A stretch of 64,000 nt of DNA from Symbiodinium sp. CCMP2592 (GCA_905221615.1 CAJNDT010004890.1:434001-498000); one strand, 5' to 3'. Positions 33,785-44,944 are shown, counted from the stretch's first letter. Notes: generated by a model from the sequence alone, not told the origin. Numbers and translations are program-made.

Positions 33785-33882
33785 GGTGAAGCTGGTACAG
33801 TACTGGCATGGGCTCGCAGCTCTTCTCATCGCCGGGGTGCTAGAAGCAGTGGTAGCAGCGTTTTGGGATGTTCAGTTTACAG
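33785..33882 (+). CDS. candidate exon with transmembrane segment, possibly GOST/TMEM87-GPR107-like
   Basis: 98 nt between 'accctag' and a GT donor (GTTTAATTAGGG), reading VKLVQYWHGLAALLIAGVLE then AVVAAFWDVQFT. The hydrophobic stretch with G-x-L-E resembles the early transmembrane segment of the lung-7TM/GOST family, where an xxGMxE motif follows a Q/H-rich start. This is a pattern resemblance only. The minus strand is closed. CCCTAAA text preced it directly and TTTAATTAGGG follows. Confidence 0.5.
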
Positions 33883-34671
33883 GTTTAATTAGGGCCTATA
33901 GGATAACCATAAACCTAAGTCCTAATTAAACCTTAGCAACTCTGAACTTTAAAACCCTTAGCCTCTGCAGATGCTTCTTGCCAGAGGCATGTGCTTCCCA
34001 TCCTTTGATGGACACAATGGCGCCACCTGAGCCCCCAACTCCCAAACATGTGAGTCCAGGGGTTTTTGGCTGAAACTGATTCTTTGTGCACTCTATTCTG
34101 ATGTTTCGGAGATTGTCTTGTTTTAGCAGGTCTCGGGGCTGTGACGCCTAGGCTCCAGCACATCGGAATTTACAGCCATGCAAGGGTCAAAAGAGATTGG
34201 ACTCAACCCCAAAACCCCAAACACAAAGCCCGAAATCCCCCCCAAGCAGGTAAAATAAGGGCACAGCACACATACGAGGCTTTTGTTCTACTGACTTTTG
34301 GGGTGCAGGTATGCCTTCCACCCCTAGTTGGAGGTTCATTGATTCATGGGTAGTTGTAAGTAGGGCCATTTAGGGTAGTTAATTTAAGGGACGCGTAACC
34401 CTCCTCATAACTACCTTAACCCTAAACCCTAGATCCTGAACCCTAAACCCTAGAGAACCCTGACAGGAACCCCGCTTCTAACCGTACTTATTCCTGCCCA
34501 TGAAGATCCCTTAAAATGTGAGGGTGTTAATATTATGGTCCAAGGTATATGCTTTTAAGTAATAAGGTGTATTGGGCTCTCTGGGTGCCTACTAATAGCC
34601 CTCAGCCTCTTCACATCCACGGCGGCTGGCGGGGAGCTGATGCTGCCGTCTTGACGGACTCCAGTACTTAC

Positions 34672-34735
34672 AATCCCTAAACCCTAAACCCTAAACCCTA
34701 ATCCCTAAACCCTAATCCCTAAACCCTAAACCGCT
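34672..34735 (-). repeat. CCCTAAA tract
   Basis: Eight near-perfect units leading into 'gctctttcccag', an excellent polypyrimidine/acceptor for the plus-strand exon at 34745. Confidence 0.93.
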
Positions 34736-34744
34736 CTTTCCCAG

Positions 34745-34797
34745 GCAACGACCAGCTGGACATTGTCGTCTTGACAAGGCAGGACCGCGAAGTGCGG
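34745..34797 (+). CDS. candidate exon, unknown protein
   Basis: 53 nt reading NDQLDIVVLTRQDREVR after CTCTTTCCCAG, with a GT donor. The tract of CCCTAAA directly upstream could supply branch-point-like CTAAA. Possibly in the same plus-strand gene as 33785-33882 and 36374-36472. Confidence 0.55.
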
Positions 34798-34832
34798 GTC
34801 TCGGGTCTCACCTTGAACTACCTAACACCTAC

Positions 34833-34930
34833 CAAAATCCCTTAATTAAGGAATATACCTTAAATTATAGTAGGATCCCTAATATGATTTAAGGTATATT
34901 CCTTAATTAAGGGGTTTTGGAAGGTCTGGG
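34833..34930. repeat. hairpin element, family C, with flanking 14-bp direct repeat
   Basis: Core as the 23227 copy. The left flank TACCTAACACCTAC (34819-34832) recurs exactly after the right end (34931-34944), as expected for a target-site duplication, though part of the left arm overlaps the repeat. Confidence 0.85.
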
Positions 34931-35019
34931 TACCTAACACCTACTTTTTGTAGGGCTACAAACGTGTAGATTATGGTCATGGTAGTTTAATGGTTGGTCT
35001 TTGGGACATCCTGTGGAAT

Positions 35020-35185
35020 AAACGCTGAACCCCAAAACCCCGAAACCAAATCTTAAACCCTGAACCGTACACCCTAAACCCCTGCACCCTAAATCCCTGC
35101 ACCCGAAACTCTAAACCCTCATTATCTGCTTAATAAACCCGTAACCCTAAACCCTTAACCTCTGAACCCTTCAACCCTAAACGGG
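35020..35185 (-). repeat. degenerate CCCTAAA tract
   Basis: Imperfect units with CCCTGAACC and CCCTGCACC variants. Confidence 0.85.
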
Positions 35186-35382
35186 ACACAGGCTTTAGGG
35201 TTCAGAATCGGTCCCCCATCCAAAAAAAGGATGCCAACAAGGATTCTGATGTGGAAAGCTACCTTACAAGCACAGATCCGCAGAAGGACAAGACGGGGCA
35301 GAACAACATAATCCCTGTACCCCAAACCCAATGATACTGCAAACTCAAATCCTGAACCCTGAAGCTTCGAAACCCTAAACTC

Positions 35383-35600
35383 CTACATCCTGAACTCAAG
35401 CCGCCTTTCTGTCTTATGGGCTCTACCTGAAGCTTCTTCGAAGTATGGGTTTCTTCTTGTACGGGGTTGGTATATCAAGCAAGGGTCGCCAGTGATCCTA
35501 CTGTTTCTAAGGTTGAGGGTTGCTGCTTGTGCTGCCGCACTTCGCGAAACTCCCACAACAGGGATTGCATAGCATGAGACGTCACAATCATAACCCGAGT
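35383..35600 (-). CDS. candidate coding segment, unknown protein
   Basis: Minus frame of about 75 codons reads GYDCDVSCYAIPVVGVSRSA, ATLNLRNSRITGDPCLIYQP and EEASGRAHKTERRLEF, ending at a stop near 35383. Exon edges not fixed. Confidence 0.4.
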
Positions 35601-35884
35601 TCATGGTTGGGATAGGTTTAAACATGTACATTTTTATTCCTTACAGGGTTTAAGTACCCGTAAAAAAACGTAAAATGTTACCCAAGAATGACAAAGAACC
35701 GTAAACAACAGTCGGCCTGGGGTTCATGCGACTGGGGCTCTGGCAAATCAGGCAGGCCTCTAGCATGCCAGGTTTTGCGTTGTCGTAAGCTGTGCTCATT
35801 CCAAACATACGCACATAAGTCATGTACTCATGTTATTCTGTATATAACAGACAGTGTACTTACAGGATGGCATGGCATCGCATG

Positions 35885-35970
35885 GCATGGCAGGAGCAAG
35901 AGCAGGAGCAAGAGCCGCAGGGGGAGCAGGAACAACAGCAAGAGCTGGGGCTGGAGCAAGAACAAGACCC
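35885..35970 (+). repeat. hexanucleotide-like AGCAGG/AGCAAG array
   Basis: Preceded by three copies of 'catggcatgg'-type repeats; codes for Gln/Glu repeats on plus, which I treat as low complexity. A 31-bp direct duplication (aacacaccccaatgaagaa) follows at 35985-36040. Confidence 0.85.
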
Positions 35971-36373
35971 CCCGAAAGGGAGAAACATACACCCCAATGA
36001 AGAACACACTTTCAGAAATTACACACCCCAATGAAGAACACACTTTTAGAAATTAAGCCGTTGAGGTGGTTTAATGTAAGTGGAGAAGGTTTTAAGCCAT
36101 TGCAACAGTCTCACATGCCGATATGAGTGGGGCGAGCTTCGTTTGTCTGCTTTATAACTGAATCAAGGTAAATTGTCTTCGCCCATTGCACAGTGTCGAA
36201 ATGCCCAACGCCCGAATTCTGAAAGCGGCTGTAAACCCTCAATCTGCTATGGAAAGCGTATGTCGGTTTCATAAGTAACTAGGCCTCAACCCCAGGAACG
36301 GGTGCTACCGAAAGAAGCGAGGACAGCATACCGTTTAGGAAGTTCCTATGCTACATTTGGCAACAATAAACAG

Positions 36374-36472
36374 GCGCTGTTGCTTGACTACTTCCTTGAC
36401 AACGATGTGAGACCACCCCTGCTTGAGCCCATCCGGGCCCCTGCTGAGGCATCTGAAACTTATCATGCCTAA
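36374..36472 (+). CDS. candidate terminal exon, unknown protein
   Basis: 99 nt after AAACAG, phase 0, reading ALLLDYFLDNDVRPPLLEPI then RAPAEASETYHA and TAA. Likely 3' end of a plus-strand gene. Confidence 0.5.
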   Translation, partial: ALLLDYFLDNDVRPPLLEPIRAPAEASETYHA

Positions 36473-36914
36473 ACCCTAAACCTTTTCGACTGAGCTCGCA
36501 AGCACAACAGCATTAACCACATGCACTCTTACTCGGCGACGTCGTGCAGAAGGGTTCTTTACGGGAATTCACTCACGGGAAAAATGAACCCTTCACCTTA
36601 TTCCCTGAGTCTTAAACCCTAAACCCTCAACCCGAAGACCCCTATTACAACCCCCAGACAGTCAGACCCCTAAACCCATGTGATAAGCCCTAATTAAACC
36701 CTAAACCCGAAACCCAAAACCCTCACACCCAAACCTAAAGGCTTCATCATGATTGTCATCTCAACCTAGCAAGATCGCCCCGCCTGCCCGAAGTAGTACT
36801 CCAGGGATGCCGGATCCTGCCGCGTCTTCGCTCTATATAAGTGCTTCAACAAGTAGAATAGATTTGCTTCGGGTATGTGTTCGAACATATAGGATGTCGT
36901 TTGTGTAAATACAA

Positions 36915-36917
36915 GTG

Positions 36918-36958
<41 letters not shown>

Positions 36959-37005
36959 GTATGCATACACAAATATATATGCATGTATGTATACGTATGT
37001 ATATA

Positions 37006-37037
<32 letters not shown>

Positions 37038-37200
37038 CACACACACACACACATTTTATATACATATGAAAAGACGTACAAATGTATGTGCGTAAATACA
37101 TACACATATGTATGTATGTGTACATGTATGTATGTATGTATGCATGCATGTATGCATGCATGCATGCATGCATGGATGGATGGATGGATGGATGGATGTA
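36915..37200. repeat. compound (TA)n, (TGTA)n, (TGCA)n, (GGAT)n microsatellite
   Basis: Continuous simple repeats; yields YIYIY and MHACM frames, not genes. Confidence 0.95.
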
Positions 37201-37272
37201 TGCTGGGACTGTTGAAGTCAGACAGACTAGCTGGGGTTTGGGCCTTTGGTGCTCAAGGTTCAGCTTGTAGGG

Positions 37273-37375
37273 TGTAGGAACCTGATTAAGAAACCTTGGG
37301 CCTTTATTAGGGCTCCTTCCATGAATCATGCTTTTCTGGGGTTGTAGGCCCAGGGTTTCTTAGTCAGGTTCCTAC
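37273..37375. repeat. hairpin element, family M
   Basis: Arms TGTAGGAACCTGATTAAGAA and 'tttcttagtcaggttcctaca'-type inverse; inner 'ccttgggcct' / 'aggcccaggg'. Confidence 0.92.
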
Positions 37376-37426
37376 AGTAGTGGTTTTGCAGTCGGGCTTA
37401 GTATTTGGAGGGCGGTTAGATAGGGT

Positions 37427-37556
37427 CGAGCTTCTGCACCTCATTGCACTTGCCTTGGCGCTGGCAGCACCAGAAACCGTGTAGCTTGGAATTCAGGGGC
37501 GCGCCTGCGTGACTCTGGAAGGTGTAACTTTTGCAAACGGAGCCACGAAGGAGCCG
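37427..37556 (-). CDS. candidate exon, Cys-containing protein
   Basis: A continuous minus frame of about 43 codons reads GSVCKSYTFQSHAGAPLNSK, LHGFWCCQRQGKCNEVQKLD. The C-x(n)-CC-x4-C spacing suggests metal binding; I do not recognise the domain with certainty. Confidence 0.5.
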
Positions 37557-38304
37557 CGCGTTCGAAAGCAGACACGGAAGCAGACGAAAAGCAAAACTGG
37601 CCCTGTTAGACCCAACACCGGAACTCGAAACGATGAGGTCCGTAAACGTCTAGGCGCCAAACCCGAATTAAACCCGAGGCCCTAAGCTCTAGGCATCGGA
37701 GACAGCATACCTAGACCCTAGAGAGTAGTAGCTTTTAGGGTTTAGGGTCCTTAGCTTCTCTGTTTAGGATTCTAGCTGTCAAAGCAGTTTTCCCAAAACA
37801 AGGCACTACATTCTCGGATCTATGTATTGTAACACGGGGTCTCAGCTGAACTTCAATAATAAGAGCAATGACTAGTCCATGGTTGGGCTAGCATTAAAAC
37901 ATGATGTTTGTTCCTTATTGGGTTTAGGTATCCCTAAAAAATGAATGTTACCCAACTATAACAAAGATGACTAGTATTGGTGATAATGCCAGTAATGACA
38001 GTGGTAATACGTGCAATTTCAAACACGAGTAACATTTAGTAACATTAACCATAACAACAAGAGGAATAAACCTAATCATAGCGGCTATGCTGGTTACCAG
38101 TAGTAACAATAACACGGGCCGGCAGGTAGCCCTGAACCTTGAACCCTGAACCATACTGCTAAAACCGAAGCTCTAAAGCTGAACCCTAAACCCCTGAAGT
38201 AAACCCTTAAACCCCGAAACCCCTCAACCCCGGAACCCTATAAACGCTCTAAGCGGTAGAAACCCTCTAAAGCCTATAGCACCCCTAAACCCTAAATCCC
38301 AGGC

Positions 38305-38349
38305 TGTCCTGAATGTCGCTGAGTTCACACGGTTCTAGCCTCGCGTCGC
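38305..38349 (-). CDS. candidate exon, unknown protein
   Basis: 45 nt reading DARLEPCELSDIQD between a pyrimidine-rich GACCCAG acceptor and a GC donor. CCCTAAA text lies just left. Confidence 0.5.
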
Positions 38350-38371
38350 CTGGGTCAACGGAGACCAAGAG

Positions 38372-38488
38372 AGCCCTACTCTTGGATATAAACCCTGCAT
38401 TACCTCAAGAAACCTATATAAACTACGAGAATTGTGGTCTATTCCTTATGATGAGTAATGCCGGATTGATATCATCCGCCCTAGGTTT
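38372..38488. repeat. hairpin element, family F (diverged)
   Basis: 'ggatataaaccctgcattac' and 'taatgccggattgatatcatcc'; core 'ggtctattccttatgatgag'. Confidence 0.75.
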
Positions 38489-38934
38489 CAGGGGCTCCTT
38501 GAAGGGTTAGAGTTCAGGGGGACGATACCCGAAAATACCCGGGATCATGAACACAGTCCAGAGATGTCCAAAGGATCTGATAAATATGCTTGAAAATATT
38601 CCGAGATCTTCAATTGATACCTAGACCCTGACCACCCAGCAATGCTCCTAGAGCAAAGGGATACAGGCCCTCTAGACAGAAATCCTAAACCCTAAACCGA
38701 GAGATCTATGATCTCTGTGCAAGTTTGTAATTTGGAGGCTCTGGAGACGTGACGTTCGGATAGGCCTTCAGGGGTTTAGGGCTTAGGGGTTTAGAATTAA
38801 GGGGTGTAGGTTTTAGGATCCAGCTTTGCTTTCGTCTGGCTTCTGTTCAGCTTTGTGCACCGATTTGTCAAGTCGTGTCCATCGAGTGGCGATTATGACT
38901 TTTGAGGCCCTCTTCAGAAGAACTGTCAGGGTTG

Positions 38935-39090
38935 AGGGTTTAGGGGTTTGGGGTTTAGCAGTTCAGGGGTTTGGGGTTTAGGGGTTCAGGTTTAGGGTTT
39001 AGGGGATTAGGGTTTAGGGTTTAGGGGTTTAGTTTTAGGGTTTAGGGGACTGGGGTTTAGGGGTTTAGGGTTTAGCTTAGGGTTTAGGGC
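38935..39090 (+). repeat. TTTAGGG tract
   Basis: About 17 imperfect units; the opposite-orientation CCCTAAA tract follows at 39284-39342, the reverse of the usual bracket order. Confidence 0.93.
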
Positions 39091-39094
39091 TCCT

Positions 39095-39283
39095 CGGAAG
39101 CGACTGTGGCGTCTTTGAAAAAGCCCACACGTGAACCTGCCGTGCTCAGCGACAAACTCCTTGACCTCCGAATGCTTCCAATGCTACGTTTTGCAATTTG
39201 GGTCCTCGGAAAGATAAGGCGGAAACTCATAGAATGTGAAGGCTTGTCGAGTGCTGAAGGTCGCTGGCTTGAGTCATACCCTC
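39095..39283. other. GC-neutral island, open on both strands
   Basis: Plus reads LKKPTREPAVLSDKLLDLRM and FAIWVLGKIRRKLIECEG. Minus reads KHSEVKEFVAEHGR before a GT. Coding is possible but the strand cannot be chosen. Confidence 0.3.
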
Positions 39284-39438
39284 TAAGCCCCTAAACCCTA
39301 AGCCCCTAAACCCTAAGCCCCAAACCCTAAACGCCTAAACCCCTACAGCCCGGTCCAGGGAACTCAGCTTCCCCAGGGCTTCAGCGGACAAGGTTTAGGA
39401 AGTCCGAAACTGTTTAGGACTTTGAATCAAAGGGGGAA

Positions 39439-39548
39439 AAGGAGGGACCCTTAATGGGGACCCCTACCCTATAATGGGCTATATGATGGGTATATAATCG
39501 CTATATGAAGGGTATATACCTAGGGGTCCTCATTAAGGGTCCCTCCTT
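39439..39548. repeat. hairpin element, family K
   Basis: Arms AAGGAGGGACCCTTAATGGG and inverse; core repeats 'atatgatgggtatata' twice. Confidence 0.93.
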
Positions 39549-39787
39549 GTACCCTTGGATTAAAGGAACCAGTCTCAAGGTGGAGAGGCCAGGTAGACGC
39601 GCATATACAACGTGTGCATAATTGTAATGTACACACCGAAGTCTTGGCGAAGTCTCTACACCACCTTGCCCTCATCTGCATGCGCATCTTAGTAAAGGAC
39701 ATGACACCCCTGTCACGACTCGAATTCCCTTAGTCAACACTTGTCACCAACGAGAGAAGTAGGTGCATATATGAATACATGTAAGCA

Positions 39788-39813
39788 CGCACACACACAC
39801 ACACACACACACG
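39788..39813. repeat. (AC)n microsatellite
   Basis: Thirteen AC units. Confidence 0.95.
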
Positions 39814-40578
39814 GATCTGTATGCGAGTATATGTACACTTTCTCATTACATTCACCAAGTGACGCCACTCGGAGATGATTTCGGTACCTGTCACGCAGAA
39901 CGCGCTGGCGGCAAGTTGCCATGCCCCTGACGCTAAACTTGCATCACCCCTGGGCCGCATGGGGATTCCTTTCTGAGGTATAGGGATGTTTCAATCAGTT
40001 AGAACTGATGTGATCAATGAGGGCAAAATGTAATTACAACCGAGAGAGTGACATGCTCAACGTCAGGAACACCATCATCATACACATCGTTATCACTGAC
40101 ATCAATGTCCTCATCACTGCAATCATCAGCGGCATCATGTGAGCAGCATCAGGGTTCTTTGCCATCACCACAGTTTTCGCCGACTCTTGTCAACCTGATG
40201 TCCCGGCTTGCAAGCCAACAACTTCACTTAAGTCCCAAGCCCCGAAGCCTCAAGGAGAATCTGAACGTAGGGTTTAGTGTTTAGGGAGCATCTTAAACTG
40301 ACTCTGCAGCCACGTTGCGCCACTAGGTGGAAACGACAAGCAAAAAAACACCCGATAAGGCATGTCTGGTGTGGAAAACCTACTATACGACATTCTATAT
40401 CAGGGTTCATAAGAGCAACCTACACACAGAGTAGGATCTGGTGGGTTCAGGTAGGGCTTCGGCCCCTTAAACCTCCTTTCCCAGCGCCCACAACCACCAA
40501 ACCCCCGAACCCATCAGTGGCCCAAAAATCCGAGTCCTGAGCCCGTACTTCAGAACCCTGAACCCTAAATAACCCTAT

Positions 40579-41035
40579 TTATCCAAATTCATCCCTCGCA
40601 GTGCCTGAACCTTGCGTTCTTTCGGAGCCTAGGCCCCTATGCTGGTTAAACAACGGAAACAGCCCCTCAAAGAGCGTACCTTTGAAGATGGAACACAAGT
40701 CATCACGCAGTGTGCAGACCCGTAGAATGTACAAGTTGGGTTCCCCAACGCAGCAGTCAACTTGCCCCTGAGCTTTCGTGTCTTTTGGAAGGTGATGACA
40801 CTGATACGACGCTGATAGCACCTTCAGACAGGCCACCCCACCGAGGGACGATGCGAGTCTGTGGGATCTGCTGCGGGTATTGGTCGTCGCCCGCCAGCTT
40901 CTCCACTCCAGCTTCCCTCGTGTGCGCCACATGTCGGCACCATGGGCGCAGCAATTCGCCCTGTCTGTCGCATCCCTGGGCGACACGGCCAGGACGATGC
41001 CATCCATGGAGAGCGAAAGCTTCTCTCGTAGTCAA
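40579..41035 (-). CDS. candidate coding region, unknown protein
   Basis: GC-rich island with a long open minus frame including KLSLSMDGIVLAVSPRDATD, CCVGEPNLYILRVCTLRDDL and CSIFKGTLFEGLFPLFNQHR. Other frames are partly open, so this is probably two or more exons whose edges I cannot set. No family recognised. Confidence 0.4.
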
Positions 41036-41635
41036 TCGCAGCACGCTCTTGGCAAACGTCAGCCGCTTGAATGGCCTTAGTTAAGTATCTCCAGATATTC
41101 CAACCCCTTTCTTACCTAATTTAACAATTAGTAAAGGCAGCCTGAGTTTTAGTCCGGAGATCCCAAAGTAACCGGGCGTAAGGGCACTCAGGGCGGATGC
41201 AAAACCAATTTACCATTACCAAAGCCCTGTAGACACCTTACGACACAGCTTGCAAAACAAATCCTGCAACATCACAGGTCCTAAACCCCAAGCCAATGTA
41301 GAAAAAAACAGATCACCCCAAGAAGCCCGAGCCTACACCCCGAAGCCGAAACCGTGAACCCTCAGATCCCCCAAGCCCAAAACTACCGGACTCTTGGTAA
41401 GAGCCCCGTCGTCAAAACAAAACCCTACATGTTACAAAACCTGCAAACCTACTATCGCCAATGCCCGGTTTAGCTTCCACACCTCAGAAGCCTACCCCAA
41501 CTTACCCCAAAAATAGGCCACAGAAATAACAGGTTAGACTTTCCGATTCCTACTACACTACAAGAGCCAATAAATGTTCAGGTTGGGTATTGGGGATCTA
41601 AGCTAAATCCCAGACCCGACGACCCCAAACTGCCC

Positions 41636-41755
41636 CAAGCCCTAAACCCGAAAATCCTGTTTTCGTTATTGAAACCCCAAAAGCTCTAAACCCAACAAAC
41701 CCCAAATGCCCTAGAACCCTAGAACCCTAAACTAACCCTAAACCCTAAACCTAGA
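41636..41755 (-). repeat. CCCTAAA tract
   Basis: Units of CCCTAAACC and ACCCTAGAACC left of the candidate exon; a TTTAGGG tract follows at about 41827-41865. Confidence 0.88.
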
Positions 41756-41780
41756 TCCCAAAAGCCCGAACACTCGCCTT

Positions 41781-41826
41781 CCTGCGACTGGATGCTCGCC
41801 GAAGACAGCCTCAAATGTCTGGCCAG
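41781..41826 (-). CDS. candidate exon, unknown protein
   Basis: Reads TFEAVFGEHPVA after GGCCAG; the apparent donor is GA, which is known in dinoflagellates. Coordinates approximate to 1-2 bases. Confidence 0.45.
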
Positions 41827-41924
41827 GGTTTAGGGTTTTGGGGTTTAGGGTTTAGGCTGTGGAACTTTTTGAGGGTTTGGGGTGTGCGGTTTCAGGGGTT
41901 GGGATTTCTTTAGATTTTTTTGCT

Positions 41925-42260
41925 AGGGCCCTGCGCGGACGTGTTTTGCGCGCTTCGGCGCCGGCTCAAAACAGGGATCTCGCACCAGCCGTGCTATGAC
42001 TCTGTAACGTTCGTGAGGATTCTGGCTTGTTGCGGTGTGGTCCGTTATTTGAGCAAAGTGCCTTCGGGTCGTGATGTCAATCCAATATGGAAATTGCATG
42101 CCCCGGCGACGTCCCCGAGCGACTATCCTGTCTTTAAGGGCCGAACAAAAGATGCTACCATGGACAGATTGTGTTCGGTCTTGCTTGAAGACATTGACGA
42201 GAGGGATTTTGGCTTTAGGTTAAACGGTTTGGGCTTGTGGTTTATGTTTAAGGTAGGGTT
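41925..42260. other. long open region on both strands
   Basis: Plus: an open frame with VTFVRILACCGVVRYLSKV and CSVLLEDIDERDFGF but no ATG at its start. Minus: IDITTRRHFAQITDHTATSQ and PCFEPAPKRAKHVRAGP then a stop. One of the two is probably real coding; I cannot decide. Confidence 0.35.
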
Positions 42261-42299
42261 TTAGGCAACAAGACCGTGCAGACCATGGTATTTCCTGAG

Positions 42300-43337
42300 T
42301 GTCCAAGTGCCCAAGTGTAGGGTGTCGGGAACCCGAAACACTTCACGGTACGCGGTTTTGTGGATCCAGAACCCTACTGCTCTTGGCAATATGGACTCCT
42401 GATTCTAGCTGTTTAGCTTGCTGAGCTCAGCTTCTTGGTTTACGTTTATGATGGATCAACATGTAGCTCCAAACCCCACGAAACAGTAGGTTACGGCGCC
42501 GTGATTGTAGCTCATAAACCTAAAACAACTAGTTAGGTGTTTGAGATCCAGGTACAGGTAGGGCTAGGATTATGAATTTCGGATTTACGGTAAAGGACCT
42601 GGGCTTGTACTCATGTGGAGACGTACGTGACTAAGGTGTTGAAGGGTTTGTGTTGCACATGTAGTGGGGAACGCTAAAAAAAGTCGTAGAGCCCAGGCGT
42701 TGAATGAAAATTAAAAACACAAATTGAACATAGGTTGTAAGTATATACATAAATAAATACACACACACGTATGTGCGTGTATGACTTTGTCAGGCTATCT
42801 ATTCGTGCCCTTATCTATGTTTATCCGATTGGTATTAAACTTTTATGTGGTACATCTATACATGTATGTGTTTTAAACACATATGCACACAAACACATCA
42901 CGCTATCTACCTGTCAAACTACATATCTACCTATCAATCCAACAGTCTACTTATCTATGAACTTTCGTATGGACTGATCCGTCTTTCTGCCTATCTACCG
43001 AGCTATCTTTCCATCTACCTACCTACCTACGTACCTACCTACCGATCTAGCTGTGTATTCAACCGATCAATCAGCCTATCTATCGATCTATCTATCGATC
43101 TATCTATCTAAATAGTACATACATGTCTATCTGCCTATCTATCTGTCTGTATACCTGCTATTTAGCTGTTTATCCACCTATCTATCTAACTGTACCTGTT
43201 AACTATATACATAAATACAGACGTAGGCACATACATAGTTACTTTCTTACACATACACAAGCACAAAAAACAGGCGCATACACATACACACATGCACACA
43301 CATACATACAGACATACATACGTACAAGCATGCATGC

Positions 43338-43382
<45 letters not shown>

Positions 43383-43796
43383 CATATATATATATATATA
43401 TATACATGTGTGTATGTATGTATTTAGATATGTATATGCTGATGTGTATACATATATATATATATGTGGATAGAGAGGTATGTGTACATAGAAAAGTTCG
43501 TATATGTTAGATAGCTGTAGAATGCATGTATGTATGTACGTAAGTATGTAAGTATGTATACCGAGCTTACTGTTACCGCTTTGGCTCGATACAATGGTAG
43601 ATACGATACATTACGTGTAAACAACAAGACCAAACAATTTAGCAATGCAGGGGTCCGGTTCGTAAACCGCCTCCCGGAACACAAGGCAAATGAGCCGCGA
43701 TCCCATCAACCGAAGCCGAAAGACACCCTGAACCCAAAACTTGCAAAGACCGAAATGCTCCAAACCAGCTCTAGTTTCGAATGTCGGAAGCCTCAC
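42300..43796. repeat. simple-repeat-rich spacer (CTAT, TACA, TA arrays)
   Basis: (CTAT)n and (CTAC)n at 42905-43165, (ACAT)n at 43265-43335, (TA)n at 43345-43405, (GTAT)n at 43525-43560. No gene seen. Confidence 0.85.
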
Positions 43797-43882
43797 AAGG
43801 TGGGATGAAGGTAGGTGGGATTAAGGATCCCCTATATTAGGACTCTTATTTGGGAATATCCCACCTACCTTCATCCTACCTT
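43797..43882. repeat. hairpin element, family L
   Basis: Arms AAGGTGGGATGAAGGTAGGT and ACCTACCTTCATCCTACCTT, 86 bp in total; very young-looking. Confidence 0.95.
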
Positions 43883-43889
43883 TTGAGGC

Positions 43890-44040
43890 CCTCGAGAATG
43901 GACCCACAAGCAGATCCTGAGGCAGGGACGTCCGAACCACTTCGTTCTCCGTCTTCGCCCTCTTCGCAGGTGGTTGCACCTTCGATCGGCGTCTTAAATC
44001 TTCGGCATAGTGCTTACAAGGCTGCAGCCCTAATTTTGCT
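43890..44040 (-). CDS. candidate coding segment with basic NLS-like stretch
   Basis: Minus frame reads LGLQPCKHYAEDLRRRSKVQ, PPAKRAKTENEVVRTS and LPQDLLVGPFSRASKG. PPAKRAKTE resembles a nuclear localisation signal. Edges not fixed. Confidence 0.35.
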
Positions 44041-44157
44041 GTCAAGGCCGTGAGATTGAAGGTTGAAAATATGGGAGCTTTTTTAACCCCTAAACCCCAA
44101 CCCCCTAAACCGGAGGATCAAGCCCAGGCCCGAAGATGGTCGGAGATTTACCTACCA

Positions 44158-44368
44158 AAGGGTCCAGTGTATGCAAATGGTATATACTTTGGTTCCATGC
44201 CAAAAAGCCTAGGAATAAAAAGGGCTCCCTTTTTGGTATTGGGTATCTTTATAAGGAACCTAGGACAACAAACAGGGAAAAAGCGTACTACTGAGCATCC
44301 TAGTGTCAATGCACTAAAGTGGGGAGTGCTTTAAGGCCAAAGAATATACTATTTGGCTACATGGACCC
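44158..44368. repeat. hairpin element, family D, interrupted by family E
   Basis: Outer 'aagggtccagtgtatgcaaa' with 'tatatactttgg' and inverted 'aaagaatatactatttggct'; inside lies a family E hairpin (44208-44303). Confidence 0.82.
44208..44303. repeat. hairpin element, family E (nested)
   Basis: CCTAGGAATAAAAAGGGCTC at the start and 'actgagcatcctag' at the end; copy of 1657 and 45839. Confidence 0.75.
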
Positions 44369-44582
44369 ATACGGTTTACTACTCAAGTGAAGACTGCAAC
44401 ACCATCCAACCTACACACTTCGGATCCCAAGGCTTTGTCCAGAAAATTACTAAACCCGACCGCGAAGCCCCCGACAAAAACCAACAGGGTTTAGGGTTTA
44501 TGTCTACAAGGAACTTCAATTTTGGAAATCTAGAAAGAAACCCGGAACAAACACATGTAAAGCCTGACATTCCTCTTGCGTA

Positions 44583-44660
44583 CCTCGGCATCCACCGGCA
44601 GGGCCATCGTCGGTGGCTGCGGCCTGGTCGTCGGTGCGTGCAAGGATTTTCCGAGACGCC
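44583..44660 (-). CDS. candidate exon
   Basis: Minus frame reads ILARTDDQAAATDDGPAGGC before 'gaggtacgc'. A second minus frame is open. Confidence 0.3.
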
Positions 44661-44944
44661 TAAGAGGTCTTGGGGTTAACGGCTTAGGATGGTTGGGAGT
44701 TTAGGGTTCAATACAAGATGGCCTGAGGATTTAGGACGGTTTGGGGCTTAGGGTTGAAGTCCTTGATCCCTAAACCCTCCTAGAGTCACTTCCCAATGTC
44801 TGGGCCCGGGCTCCGGGCAAAGGCTGATCCTTTGCCGTCGCCGTCGAGGGATCCAAGTACCTAATGATCAAAAACTCTTTCAAATAGTAACCTACATAAC
44901 TACTATCCGACACCTAAGTACCTCACGATTGGGTCCTTTGGACC

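Noticed and set aside
36766-37329. Tyr/Ile and Met/His/Ala/Cys-rich frames
   Set aside because: Translations of TA, TGTA and TGCA simple repeats.
41920-42264. 114-codon plus-strand gene
   Set aside because: No ATG at the beginning of the frame and the minus strand is equally open; kept only as an undecided open region.
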